64,000 nt of DNA from Neolentinus lepideus HHB14362 ss-1 (lineage: Eukaryota; Basidiomycota; Agaricomycetes; Gloeophyllales; Gloeophyllaceae). The stretch is taken from positions 19,867-83,866 of the forward strand of contig KV425625.1 of assembly GCA_001632425.1 (NCBI GenBank), given 5' to 3'. Position numbers and translations under genes: made by a program. Shown here in pieces: positions 31,730-43,439 of this stretch. The notes beneath the pieces are model-generated. The model was not told the DNA's origin. It saw nothing but the letters and a program-made list of their open reading frames with translations, and did not search any database. How positions within the stretch are numbered: the first letter of the stretch is position 1; every line of letters starts with the position of its first letter.

Positions 31730-33140
31730 ATGGTATGGTGTATATTCTTCTCGATAATCATGGGGACCTAACATGGCACGCCTAGGCAGGTCTCCTTCCT
31801 CGTTGCAGCTTCGACGCCTTCTTCCGCCAAAGTATATCCTCCTTACGACTAGCAGCACGTCCTCGACGATATCTATCCATTTCAGCAGACGCATCCTCCT
31901 CATCTTCAGCCGGACCGAATCCCAAGCCCTACCGCAAAGTAGCAGCCACTCCCCTTCGCCGTACCGCCGCCGCCTCCCTGCCCATCCGGTCCAACCCCAC
32001 ACCAACAAGGAGCAATATTCAGGCCGTCTTCACACTCGCGACCGCCGAACGCTATCTCTTCTCGCGCTTGCGCGGCCGGCTGCCCGCTGCGTCGCAGCTG
32101 CTGCACGAGGCGTTCTGGGTCCCTCGGTGGAGAGATGGTGAAGTGTTCGTATTTGAAAACGGCAGTGTCGTATGCTGGGGTCTGGGCGAAGAGGATGCGA
32201 GGCAGTTTGCGCAAGAGGTGATAGGCGGAACTGGCGTGGAGGTCGGACATCTGAAGGAAGCCGAGACGGAGGAGCTGGATTTCGTTATGGATCCCACTGA
32301 GTGCGTGAAAATCCCATTCTTGTGCTATCAACGTTCTCTGATAGGATGCGGTATCTTAGAACGACACGACTACAAGGTGACCTCATCATCCTGGGCGACT
32401 CCCCCTCCCTCTCTTCCCCCGATTCCTTCCCTTCCTCCGTCCCCCAATCCGCGCTCCCAACCGAGACTCTCCCGGCGCGCTATGCTTTCTCCCAGGCCCT
32501 CTCACGCTCCACGGCCCTGTCCGCGCTGGAAGTTGCCTTGGACGACTATCTCTCCTCCGTCGCCGCTTTGCCGAACTCGCTCGAGACCACGGGCAAACCC
32601 GGGCTAGGCAGGGAGGCGCTGATTAAGAAACTTGGACGATTGATGAAGTTTAGGCAGGGTTTGAATTTGAATAGGGAGAACTTTTTAGAGACACCGGATT
32701 TTTACTGGGCGGAGCCGGAGCTGGAGGGTATGTGTATTCTCTGCATCATCAAGGTCTGAGGGTGTTGGGATTGACGAGATCATAGCTTATTTTAAGTCGT
32801 TGAGCAACGCTCTGGAGGTGAAAATCCGCACGACCTCGGTCAATGACAAAATTACATACGCTGCAGAGGTGCAATCGATTCTGCGTCAACTGCTCACAGA
32901 GGTGCGTAATTCCTTTATCGCACCCTCTCATTGTGCTCGCTGACCGTGTATCATTGTATCTTGTATTTTGTCAATTAGTCGACCGCGCACAGAATGGAAC
33001 TGGTCATTATTGCCCTCATCACAGTGGAAGTTATTGTTGTGCGTCTCTTCTCATGATTTTCTGCCATCTGCAGTGCTCATTGTCAATACTAGGCACTGAT
33101 CCGGGATGGGCCTGAGCTTTGGCATATTATCATCAGCTAG
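31730..33140 (+). CDS. RMND1: RMND1/Sif2-family mitochondrial protein (DUF155)
   Basis: Inner-membrane protein of the RMND1/Rmd1 family (supports mitochondrial translation in animals). The coding start is ATG 31730-31732, immediately followed by an intron (31733-31785: GTATGG donor, CTAAC branch, CCTAG acceptor). Exon 2 then opens AGLLPRCSFDAFFRQSISSL, a mitochondrial presequence. The DUF155 part includes FTLATAERYLFSRLRGRL, FVFENGSVVCWGLGEEDARQ, LDFVMDPTE, then after an intron MRYLRTTRLQGDLIILGDS, ALSRSTALSALEVALDDYLS, LMKFRQGLNLNRENFLETPD, FYWAEPELEG, and three short exons through TSVNDKITYAAEVQSILRQL and the membrane segment MELVIIALITVEVIVALIRD, ending GPELWHIIIS at 33140. The frame from the other ATG at 31773 does not lead into the conserved frame. 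Confidence 0.85.
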
Positions 33141-33473
33141 CGCGGTGTTAAGTGGATTGTGGATTGCGGCATACCGCGGCAGATATATGCTCCTATCTGA
33201 TAGACTTACACACATCCCTACTCTGCATGCTGTAAAATACATACTGTCCTGTAGTGTCGCAGTATTTGCCAGTATGAATCTCATCGCATTAACTAGACGT
33301 TGTGCAACTATCAAAAAATTGTCTAATTTGTCTATAGGTCAGAATTCCACATGTCTCGACTTATACGGGCGAAGTCCTTGTATATGATAATAGGGCAAAT
33401 TACGATACATGGATACTAGGCTAAATATTGAAACTAAGGAGTATGGAGGCATATGTTATATAGTTGACCGGCA
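33141..33473. other. Convergent intergenic region
   Basis: About 330 bp between the converging RMND1 and laccase genes; AT-rich 3'-UTR-like sequence, nothing else seen. Confidence 0.4.
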
Positions 33474-36434
33474 TTAGGAGTGAGTACTGACAGTAGCTGA
33501 AGACTGAGTGCTAGTGGCAGTGAGGGAGAAAGAACTGCCGGCAGTCGGTTGAGGATTGGGCAGAAGCTGTATACCGTTCGGCTGAGCAGGGGGGTTGAGC
33601 TTAGCACACTGGTTCCCGATGCAGGGCTCCTCGAAAGTGGAATTGAACTCGTAGTAAGCAGGACATAACCCTTCCCAATCCACTGCGATAAAGTAAATCA
33701 GAAAGACTGACGAGCAGCGACGGGGGTTGACACTTACGAGGAATGGGAGATAAGTCTCCTGATACCTGAGGTAGGTCTTCGGCTAGAACCACAGCAAAAC
33801 CGCTGGAATAGTCGGTGAAATTAGTGACAGTCCTTTCCTAGAACAATAGACTTACGCAGCTAAGTGGTAGTCGATGTGGCTGAAAACACACCACGAATCA
33901 GTCAAAGCAGCAGAAGAATCAAAACAAGCGAACCAGTGCAGGATCCAGGGACCCGCGTTGTCGGTCTCAAAGCGAATCGTGACATTGTCATTGACTGAGT
34001 TTCCTGCAAACGACCGTTGGGTGCGATCCGCAAGTGTGGAGCTTATACAGACATACCTATGGAGACAACGTCACGACCTACACTAGCTTAGTTATTGGTC
34101 GAGCTGAGTAGAGATACGTTACATACGGACGGGGTCCTTAGTTACATGTCAGCAACACGCATGGAAGTAGATGAATGAATTAACGAACCTTATAGTTATA
34201 GTCATTAGGACCGGTGCCTGCACTACGAACAACTGAAAAGGAATGCTGGCTTTGATGTTAGCGACGATGCGACTACAACATCATTTCTGGAACTCACACC
34301 GTGCAAGTGGATGGGGTGCTGTGACGATGTCCTCTCAGCCAAAAATGATGATATAGACAGTTCAGCTACGTACTGGTGAACCAGCGCCAGCGGCGTTGGA
34401 GGTCATTGGGAACGACAATTCAATGACTTGGTCCTCGGCTTAGCAAGGCGTGGAGAAGGATCTTGTGATTGACGTACCTTTGTTAGGTGGCAGAGGGTAC
34501 ACACTTCCAGGTGGAAGCAACTTCTGGGCTGAAACCCCATTGAGAATTTGAAGGAGGACTGGAACCGATGGGGACTCGTAGGTGACATTGTTGATGGTGA
34601 AGTTTCCAGTAGGAGGGACAGCAGTAGCGCGGATCTGAACATATCGACCGAAACACGATTATTTGGATAGCAGTTCCCATAGAAGGTGTAAGTACATACG
34701 ATGTCGATGGGAAGGTTAATATTCTTATCAGCACCTCCGCGGTGCGGTTCTCCCGGCTAACACGTCAAGTATGAGTCATTCAATCAATTAACCATGTCGA
34801 ATCGCTTACAGCTGCAGGATTATTGAGCGGCTGTAAGGGAATAATCAGCATTCAACCTGACTACGCAGTAAAGATAGACAAACATGCAGCTGTGTCTCGT
34901 TGAGGAGATTGGTGGGAGTTGACATATTTGCGGTAGGTTCAGACTCATTTGCTCCAATGTACCTCAGGATAGCAGAGTTTATGGGTGCGCTGGGACCAGG
35001 GTATACTGGGGGTGCGCCTGCTCCAGTCTGTGACCATATCCCTACGAGAGACATTCAACATGAACGAGACAGGTTTGAAGTGAACCAGAGTTGCTCACAG
35101 TAGTTGCCAATTGGCTGGTTCGCATCGAGCTACATGAAGGGGAGTTAGAGCGATGCTAAGCAAGTAGGCATATTTCTTACGATGAATGAATATCGTTGCC
35201 CTTCAATGAATGCTTTGGTTAATCCACTGCTCAGTTAGGCACAGTCCGCAGTAAACCCACCTGCGAAGATCTGGATTGCACCGACTGTAACTGGCTGGTG
35301 GAGTTCACCATCCGCCTCAATCACAGTCATGTTATGGCCATCAATCCAGACAATGAAGTTCGGATCACAGGATATCGACACTAAGCGCATGCGGTAACTG
35401 CCAGAATTCCGGAGGTTAGCACTGAGTTCTACAAGGGGAATGGCTTTACCAACCGTTTGCCCTTCTCAACTGTTATCACAGTCAAGTTGGTCTCAGGTCC
35501 ATTGACATATCTACCCTTGCCGTTAATAAGTGTGGAATTGACAGTGAGGCTATAGTCGATCTGTTAGGCATCTCAGCTTGTTCAACAGCAATGAAGTACA
35601 AACGGGAATTCCGGCAATTGAGAGGTAGGGTTATGGTTCCTGATGCATATTGGATTAAGTTTGATGAACATTTCTAGGCCATCGAAGCTCGTACCAGTCA
35701 GAAATGGTAAGAACAGTACTCTCTGGAAACTTTCGAGTTCAGTGTCATGGCTTGTGACACTGACACAAGTAACTGACCGTCGTCGACATCATACATATCT
35801 TTGAAGGGATCGTCAGGGTCATAAATGACCAAGGGACCTCTGAGTCCATCACAGTATTGCTCCGAGAAGTGGGAATGATACCAGAATGTGCCAGTTTGAT
35901 TCCCAAGAGAGAAGTCATATTCAAACGACTCGCCAGGGATGACGGGGCATTGAGTTACAAACGCCACTCCGTCGGCGTAATTCGATTTATGCTGGAATAT
36001 TCCGTGCCAATGCTGATCACACCATTAACATCGCACGGTGGGGTGATGTTGCAATCTACGAAACTCACGATTGTCAGAGCCCGCTCCATGGTATTATCCT
36101 CGAGGAGGTCATGAACATTCATTTGGACGCGATCTCCCTGTGCAGCAACACCTTAAGTGAATGTTGTTGAAATGAAGGCTGCGGCTGCCAAACCTTCGTG
36201 GCCTTGATGAGTGGGGCAGGGAACTGACCGTCAACAAGGACAGCGCTATCGAAAACTGTAAGTACCAGAGTGATAATGGGTCGTTCAGTATACCCACGAG
36301 CGAGGAAAGCCGTCAGGGGCGATGACTTCGTTAACGACAGATAAGTTGCCGACGGGGGGGATGAATGTCTGAGCATGGGATGTGATAGCAAGACAGAAGA
36401 CAGCAAGTGCCCGTAGTGAATTAGAGGTGTACAT
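33474..36434 (-). CDS. Secreted laccase (multicopper oxidase, EC 1.10.3.2)
   Basis: Extracellular phenol oxidase that uses O2 through four coppers. It starts at ATG 36434 with a signal peptide ([21 protein letters not shown]). Many short introns separate the exons. Early blocks: [39 protein letters not shown]. Copper signatures are complete: L1 HWHGIFQ; L2 [21 protein letters not shown]3 HPIHLHG joined across an intron to [11 protein letters not shown]4 [20 protein letters not shown]. The L4 Cys (type-1 copper ligand) codon is TG|C across an intron at about 33940-33880; reading through gives Trp instead. The residue ten after that Cys is Phe, which marks class 3 (high-potential-type) laccases. 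The C-terminus is short and Ser/Thr-rich (SATVSTHS). No frame break seen. Alternative multicopper oxidases (ferroxidases) are unlikely given the L2 and L4 forms. Confidence 0.92.
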
Positions 36435-38475
36435 AGAGAATCCAACAATCAGAGAAGAAAGATGAAGTAGACAGAACTCTAGACAGTAAGAGACAGTAGG
36501 AGAGGGTGCGACTTGACTTTTGGCAGACTTGCCTCTCGCTTAAATACCTTCACGTCCCAGTCGACTCGAATACATGGTTAGCGTGTAAGAGGGGGTCGTA
36601 CCGAATTTCTGCGTCGACGGACGGCGCAGAAATTGCTTCACCGTGGTGAGACCGCGCCACTCGCGCCACTGCTACGATGAGACGGTCAGAGAATGATTGC
36701 GATGGCGCGGGATGAAACTCCCGCCTCTGACGCGACAGGCCGCCCATAGAGGCGGGCGATGCTCGGCGAAGAGCCACAGCGCTAAAGATATATCGGATCG
36801 GTACGATGCTGCTCCGGACCAGCAGTGGCTGAACTTCGAGGCTGGGACATGCACTCAATAATCGCAAAGTGGAAACATACAGGCCATTGTTTCAGAATCA
36901 GTCCTGGGTTGTTCGGTCTCTAGAACAAGCTTATGGCTCACCTGAAAGAGACTAGTACTTTGGATTGCAATGTGCGAGGAGTTCGATGATCTGCAAGGCG
37001 CGCAGAGGCTCGATTGCCAGGGAGATGAAGCTACTGATCGGACATGTTGGTTCCGGTTTAGCACGATGGGCGCCCACCTCTCGTAGATTCAGAATTATAT
37101 CACCGTCATACAATAACTCCTGGTACTCCATAATGGTAAGTCTGTACGATCCAACAGTCATACCGTGCATGCCGTCTGCGACCGAGGCTATCGATGCGAC
37201 GGGGATAGATTCCAAACTAAACGGGCGCGCCGAAGGACAGAGTAGATGCTTTCGGCAATGTACCGCCAGCAATGAAGCCAGTGTCATCCAAGATATCGCC
37301 CTCCGGTGTCCCTGTGAAGCCCGTTGCTCGCCTACTCGGATTCACTGAGGAGACGTCACTCGCAAGTCTACTCCGGTGATGGGCTGTACCCGATCTATTT
37401 CGTGATCATTGCTTCTCGGAAACTGCTACGACTGACCTTAGATGGGGCATAGCTGGTAACTATACATGAAAGCAGGAGAAGATGTCCAGAGGATATAGAA
37501 GTACTTGCCTGAATGCATCGAGACTCGACGCAGCGGAGCCCGATCAGAACTCGCACAAAAGCTCCGTGAATTCTTGCACCGCATCCGCTATTCTTTCAAG
37601 TTCGCATCAGCACCAACATTTGATCGTGCCACCTCTTGCATGCGTTCCAGTTGTCTCATCTTGCACGTTACATTCTCCAATGGACACTGTTCTAACTGGG
37701 TGTCAGGCGCCACGCAGTCCAATTCCGGGTTTCTCGCTGACCACTGCTCTTTCAAGTTCAGCCGAGGCCTCAACGCAAAACAAGCAGAATTTGCCATGAA
37801 AAGATTCCGCTCGCACCAGCATATGGGTGCAAACATCATGATGAACCATAGCATATCACCAAATTATTTAAACGCTGTGAATGCTCTGCATACAGCCCCG
37901 TATCATAGAAGGTACCGATGATGCTCGCCACAGTACACAAGCAACAACAAATAAACCCCTCCATAAATTTGCTTGCGAGCTCGAACACACTTTTTACCAG
38001 ACCTCACGACACCTTTGAACCTCCTGCTGACGTCTTGTCCAGCTTTGGGGTGCAGAAAAGTGCTCGATATGCTTTCGTGTGATGGTCAAGATTAAACCAG
38101 CCTCCTTAATCGCTCCGTTCACGCTTTTCTACGTTGCAATGGAGTTTCATGTCGTGGCCACATCCTTCTTGCAATTGTATCTGACTCGTAGCAAAAGGAC
38201 AATGATATGCGGCCGTGTAGTATTGTCAGTGCAAGTTTGTGATGTTAGAACATGGCATGATGTGCATATTGTATGAATTAGAATGTAAGCATATCCCATA
38301 TGTCGGAGTAATGAAGTGCGCGAAGAAACCTGGTCGTGATCATCGTCTATTCAGACTGAGCGCCGACCCCCCCTTCCCAAAGAACGATCGCGGTACCACA
38401 GGCTCACTCTCCTTGACCGGCGACAACTCTGTTGGTATATTCAGCCCGCCATCGCCCTACCATTCGCGTTTATTG
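36435..38475. other. 2-kb intergenic region upstream of laccase, no recognised gene
   Basis: Contains the laccase promoter. A CpG-rich stretch lies at 36590-36800. A minus-strand frame of 88 codons at 37588-37854 (with DCVAPDTQLEQCPLENVTC) has several Cys but no detectable exon partners or family. Otherwise nothing is supported. Confidence 0.4.
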
Positions 38476-40408
38476 TCAGGGTCCATTACAACTGCCGAGG
38501 CACGACACACGACATACCAAATTGAAGTCCTTCCAGGGGAAGGACGCAGCCTGCGCACTCGGAAATAGCTTGATCTTCCGCTTCTTCTTTTGCGGGGCAT
38601 CCTCCTCCTCACTCTCGTCCACCGCAGACACTTTATTCGCCGATTTCTTGCCATTTGCTTTCGACGGCGGCTTGCTACGTTTCTTAGGCACCTCGCTCTC
38701 CTCTTCCTCTTCCTCCACCTGCGCCTTCTCCTTCCCTTTCCGAGCTTTGGCTGCTGAGCTAGAGGCTTTGGACTTGCCTTTCCCTTTGCCCACAGGCTGT
38801 TCGACAACCTCTACTTCATCGCTCTCCTCTTCCCGCTGATCGTTCTTTGCCGTTTTCTTCTGCTTACCCTTCCCCTTCTTTGCCCTCCCACTCTCCTCCT
38901 CGGCGTCTTCAGGAGACTTACGCTTCTTACTTGTAACCTCTTCGTCGACTTTCTTGCGGTTGGCAGGTCTGGGCTTGGGTCGTGCCTTCGCCGGAGACTC
39001 TTTAGGCGGCATAGCGACCATGTCCTCGATGTCGTCGTCCGATAGTGTGTCATGTGCTGTGCTCTTGGCGGGTGATTTGGAGGTCGGAGTCCCCGCTTTC
39101 GTCTTTGAATGGTTTAACATACATTTCGTATGATAACTAGTAAAAAATACTCACCTTCTGCTTAGAATGGACTTTCTGTAGGTCATCCCGCAGCCCCTCA
39201 ATCTCCTTCAACGCCTTCTGCAGCTGCAGCTGCACCTCCTGCGCCTGATTCTCCCACTCTATTGCTGCATCCTGTGCCTCCTCCGTCGCATCCTACGAAA
39301 GAAGCACATAGCACAATAGCATCAGTAATCAATACACACTCCGATCATCAGAACATCGCCCACAGTATGCTCCTTCCAAACAGATTTGAACTTTTCTACC
39401 TTCTGTTTATACTTCTCCGCGCGCTCTACCAACTCTTCCTCGCGCCCGGCCGCATCTTCGAGCCTCCCTTCCAACTCTTTCACCCTTATCTCCGCGTGCA
39501 CGCGCTTCTGCCGCTCCGCCTCGGTGTCCTTGCTGCTCTTTCCCTCAAGGTTCTCCCATTCCGTGACCTTCCGCTTCAGTTCGGCATTGCTCCGCTCGAG
39601 ATCTGCTTTGAGGCGCTCGAGATCCGCGTTGTTTGATTCAAGGCTAGCGATTTTCAGCTGAAGACGGTCGACTTGGGTAGTGGTAGACGAGGAAGAGGTA
39701 AGCAGGCGTTCGTTCTCTTCGCGCATGTCAGAGAGCTCGGTCTAGGGAGGGATCTGTGTTGTATGCATCCTGAAAACTGTAGATACACCGATGGGTACAT
39801 ACATGGAGCTTCTCCCTCGCGGCTTCTGCGTCCTGCAGCTCTTCCGCGCGCTCCTCCAGATCGGACTGCAGTGTCGCGATCTGTCCTTGGGCCTTCAGCA
39901 AATATTCTCTGTGTTTTGCCGTTAGAGAGTGTATCCTGTCCTCGGCACCGGCCTGGGCCTCCGCAAGCTCGTCACGTAGTCGTAGTATTTCGTCCTCGAG
40001 TTCAGCTTCCTTTGCTTGAAACAAAGTGAGCCGGTAATCACGCTGCAGTCGCGCCCTCTTCTCCCTCCTTGCCAAGTCGCGTTCATCCAGAACCAGAGAC
40101 CGCTCCTTGCTCAGCTCCAAAGTCGTTCTGAGGTGCGCGATGCGATGGCACGCCTGGATGGTCTCGCAGCCCTCGAGCCATTCCCGCCGCTCTGCCTGCC
40201 ACTTGAGTTGGATCTGTTGCAGCGCGTCCTTGCTGCGTGTCTGCTCGCGCGCGAGATCTTCTTGGAGACGCTTGACGGTCTGATCCTGAGTGCGAGATTG
40301 CTGCACGAGTTGGTCGATATGGGCTTGTTGGGAGGCAGCCATGGCTTCGTACGGCGCGGAAGACGGGTTGGTCCGCAGAGGAGTTGGGCCTTTCTTAAGT
40401 TGGGACAT
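38476..40408 (-). CDS. Coiled-coil protein with basic, nuclear-type C-terminus, unrecognised
   Basis: It starts at ATG 40408 (MSQLKKGPTPLRTNPSSAP). Exons 1 and 2 are almost continuous heptad-rich helix (QSRTQDQTVKRLQEDLAREQ; RDYRLTLFQAKEAELEDEIL; LQLKIASLESNNADLERLKA; GREEELVERAEKYKQKVEKF). Exon 3 continues with EVQLQLQKALKEIEGLRDDL. The last exon is disordered and alternates Lys/Arg-rich and Glu-rich patches (TSKKRKSPEDAEEESGRAKK; EDAPQKKKRKIKLF), with several bipartite nuclear-localisation-like signals, ending soon after SFPWKDF. Introns lie near 39770-39805, 39300-39365 and 39125-39165. About 560 residues. The layout suggests a nuclear scaffold or kinetochore/chromatin-associated protein, but no family motif was recognised. 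Confidence 0.7.
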
Positions 40409-41304
40409 CGTTGGCTGTGACTAAGGGTATCGCATACGAAGAAATGTGCTCAAAGAGTAGACTTGTGAAGCTGCAGCCGAGGTTGGCCTTGAAGCGCGTC
40501 GCGACTTTGCCACAATTGACTCTTCGGGCCCCTCCCACACCGATTGCAGTGTTGAGCATGTCGCCTGGAAAGCCTGCCCGAGCAATCAAGGTCCATGTTC
40601 CGAGGCATAACTCCCAGAGAATTGGACCTGCTCTGACGAACCAGGTCCAAACGCTGGCTAAAGAGCAGGGTGTCAGAGTTAATGTACGCCAGTCAGCCCC
40701 AGAGCAGTCGAGCGCTCTGGCGCTCGCTATCGTGAGTTGGCTCTGTATAGGCTAGGATGACTGATCTGAACAGTTGTCTCCTGTATACAGGAGAGTGCTT
40801 CAGAATGGAATTCCCTCTTAATCACGGCTAGGGCTGAGCGAGGACCTCAGTGGGATTGCGGAACCCAACAGTGTGTCTTCTGTTCGTTCTGTACATTTAC
40901 TGCATTCTCAACCATACCACAGATTCTTAGCTGACGAAGGCTCAGAGCTCTACTACAACCCCACTCCTCTCCTAGAGACTGTCAAGAACGAACTGGGCGG
41001 TTCCAACAACGAAGAGTCCGGCGAACGCAGTTCAATGCAACCCGACACGATGGGCCGTTCTCCGTCCACGCAGCGTGGCGGAAACGTAGGGCAATACCCG
41101 TACAACATGCCTATATCTCCTGCCACGTCGTCTCGTGCGGGAGGTTACCCTGCGCCTGCAAGTCCGTATGGCGCTGCGGCTCCAGGCCAGTACTATGGGG
41201 ATGGTAACTCCCCGGTCAAGATGGGCTACTCTCAAGGCGATTATGCGGGACGGAGGATGACAAGGGGTATGGGTGACGATGGATTCCCTGCTTACGGGAA
41301 TTGA
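40409..41304 (+). CDS. Unrecognised gene with Gly/Tyr/Pro-rich C-terminus
   Basis: The last exon (about 40922-41304) is convincing as coding: FLADEGSELYYNPTPLLETV, then a low-complexity tail (GGYPAPASPYGAAAPGQYYG; YAGRRMTRGMGDDGFPAYGN) and a stop at 41304. It is preceded by a short exon (about 40791-40880) with SEWNSLLITARAERGPQWDC between introns with GTGAGT/TACAG and GTTCGT/CACAG sites. A first exon from ATG 40444 (MCSKSRLVKLQPRLALKRVA) is open but basic and without recognised content, so the start is unsure. It is transcribed divergently from the coiled-coil gene with essentially no gap. Function unknown. Confidence 0.5.
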
Positions 41305-41415
41305 TGAGACGAGTCGTATGTCTAATTTGCTTGCATTTGCTCTCGACTATAGCTATCCATGCATTATCAAGCCTCATTCATCTGTCGCCTGGGTATATTA
41401 GGGGTAGTCTATCGT

Positions 41416-42162
41416 CTATCTCCTATCCATTACTTTGGTGACAATTTCCCTGCCCCCATCCTCCCAGTCATCCCAACATATCGCATACTGCACTATCTCT
41501 ACGCTTGGCCCCGAATCGTCTGGCCGCTCTCTCGCCCCCATCTTGCCCGGAAGCCATAATCGCGCCCAGCGGTTCGTCATCTCCCACTCATCCCCATCTT
41601 CTCCACCGCCTTCATTGATGCCACGTTCTCCGGCGACGTCGTCCATATCACCCTCCTTAAGCCCAGTCCGGGCGGGGAGGCTTTTGGAAGGTCCAAGCAA
41701 TATCTCATTATGAGTCCGATGGCATTGGAGGCGACATGCGAGCGCTGGAAGGAGGGAGAAGACGAGGGTTGCACCGATCTCTGCAACCTGGTTATGTGGT
41801 TCACAGTGGATGACACCGATGATCTCCGCCAAAGGCGACCCATTTTTCGTCTTGTCGAGTATCGCAAACAAAATCCACATGGGATCTTGCCGAATCTTCT
41901 CGAGAATCGCGAGGAAGTCGTCAAGCGATGTGAAATTCCAAGGAAGGTAGTCATATAGCTCTGGGTGCGAAAGGGGTGAGGCTTGGGCCCAGTATGTTTG
42001 AGCGTGTAACGCAGGGACGAAGGGTGTTAGTTGGATTTTACTGTTCTCCAGGATCTGGGGGAGGATGGGATAGGTGAAGTTGGGGTTGTAGGGGTATAGA
42101 CCGTAGATTGGAGAGGGGAGAGCCGGGGCTGCTTTACATAGGTTCACAAATGTTCCTGACAT
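41416..42162 (-). CDS. GNAT-family N-acetyltransferase with two apparent compensating frameshifts
   Basis: The likely start is ATG 42162 (MSGTFVNLCKAAPALPSPIY). N-terminal blocks: HPELYDYLPWNFTSLDDFLA, DPMWILFAILDKTKNGSPLA, EIIGVIHCEPHNQVAEIGATL. The next conserved block, SFQRSHVASNAIGLIMRYCL followed by GLGLRRVIWTTSPENVASMK and AVEKMG, is in a different frame (shift near 41745-41762). The final block NRWARLWLPGKMGARE and YAICWDDWEDGGREIVTKVM returns to the first frame (shift near 41590-41605). Acetyl-CoA-binding GNAT features are therefore only joined if both shifts are corrected or spliced. A 43-nt GT-AG segment could bridge the first shift but would remove the conserved EIG motif. It may be a young pseudogene, a sequencing error, or unusual splicing. 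Confidence 0.65.
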   Translation of the reverse strand: MSGTFVNLCKAAPALPSPIYGLYPYNPNFTYPILPQILENSKIQLTPFVPALHAQTYWAQASPLSHPELYDYLPWNFTSLDDFLAILEKIRQDPMWILFAILDKTKNGSPLAEIIGVIHCEPHNQVAEIGATLVFSLLPALACRLQCHRTHNEILLGPSKSLPARTGLKEGDMDDVAGERGINEGGGEDGDEWEMTNRWARLWLPGKMGARERPDDSGPSVEIVQYAICWDDWEDGGREIVTKVMDRR

Positions 42163-43439
42163 TGCATAGAAATCCTCTATCTGTGACTGTGGCGTTGCAG
42201 ATACAGTGGATTTTCTGGGTAAGAGAATCTGCGAATCATATAAACTCACAACAGCCTTGCTCAGCGACTCTTCGCCAATATCAGCTACTAGCAAATATCG
42301 GATTATAGCTGACTCAGTCAGACTGTGGGGATGGGCAATCCTCGACTGGAAACAGTATTATTTGTACATGTTTGGCTCTCAGCCAAACCGCTCTTTCACC
42401 TGCCCAAAAAATGGCGGTCAGATTATCTGTGTGTATACTACCCCGTCGGGCACAATTTTGGTGCAGATTCACTCTTTCAGTTATCTAGCAGTGCATGTAC
42501 TTGACCGATTTTGTACAGGTAGCCTAGATCTTAATATAATGCAGTCAAATCAAGATTTTACTAGTATTCTTAAAATTCTGTCAAGAAGGTGCACTAGATA
42601 ATGTGAAACGGAACAACTTTCATGTTTTGTGCAACACGTGAAATGGCTTCAGAGAGCCATAATATTGTCCACAGTGTGGAGTGCCCGGTCCACTCATTTG
42701 GACGCGAGGCGCGACGTGACCGTGATGTGACACGCGGGTCGAAATGTCAGTAATCCTAGACTACCTCCGGTTTTACCGTGATGCTGCATACATTGCAAGC
42801 GCTATATAGTGCATATTATGTGAGTAGATTACATCACCCATTATCTCAAGCTTTTCCTGATTTTTTGCACCAGGTATACCTATTATTATTAATGTCACTT
42901 CATTCAATTCCTCACAATATCGATACATTTCCGAGAACTCCTTCGATGCACAGCATGTATTAGAATGTGCAGTAAAAGAAATAGGAAACCTATAACTGAG
43001 AGTCAATGCTCAGGGTTACAGAGACAGCCCACCCAACATGCCTGGGAGGTTTGGCATGATAAGGAGGATATACTCCCTACTGCATCAATGAAAAGCGGCC
43101 CTAATTTGAGATCTAGTGCAATATTAGACCTGTATTTACTTATAATACATTCAACCTATATTGTTTTCAGTGTAGAAACCGAGGTTTCACTCGAAGCAAG
43201 GTGGTTGTGGCGTTGGTCACTTTAACGCCACAATTGGCTTACATAAGCATACGCGCCGTAACCCAGACTTGCCCATCCCCACTGACTCGTTTGACCGTAT
43301 TCACACGTGCGATCACGGGCGTCAACTTTCGCTGTGGGACGAAAGGCACGAACCTACTACAAATAGATACAAATAACGCGAACGCGTCGCGATAATTACC
43401 GCTAATTACCATCTTGCACATATTATCCGCTTACCAAAC
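42163..43439. other. AT-rich intergenic region, no recognised gene
   Basis: About 1.3 kb between the divergent GNAT and RNase H2A genes. No ORF with recognisable content, no repeat shared inside the window. Confidence 0.45.

Noticed and set aside
31773..32141. ATG 31773 as the start of the RMND1 gene
   Set aside because: Its frame does not encode the DUF155 domain; the conserved frame is entered only from ATG 31730 through the intron.
37588..37854. Small Cys-containing secreted protein
   Set aside because: No signal peptide, no exon partners, no recognised cysteine pattern; kept only as a note in the intergenic entry.
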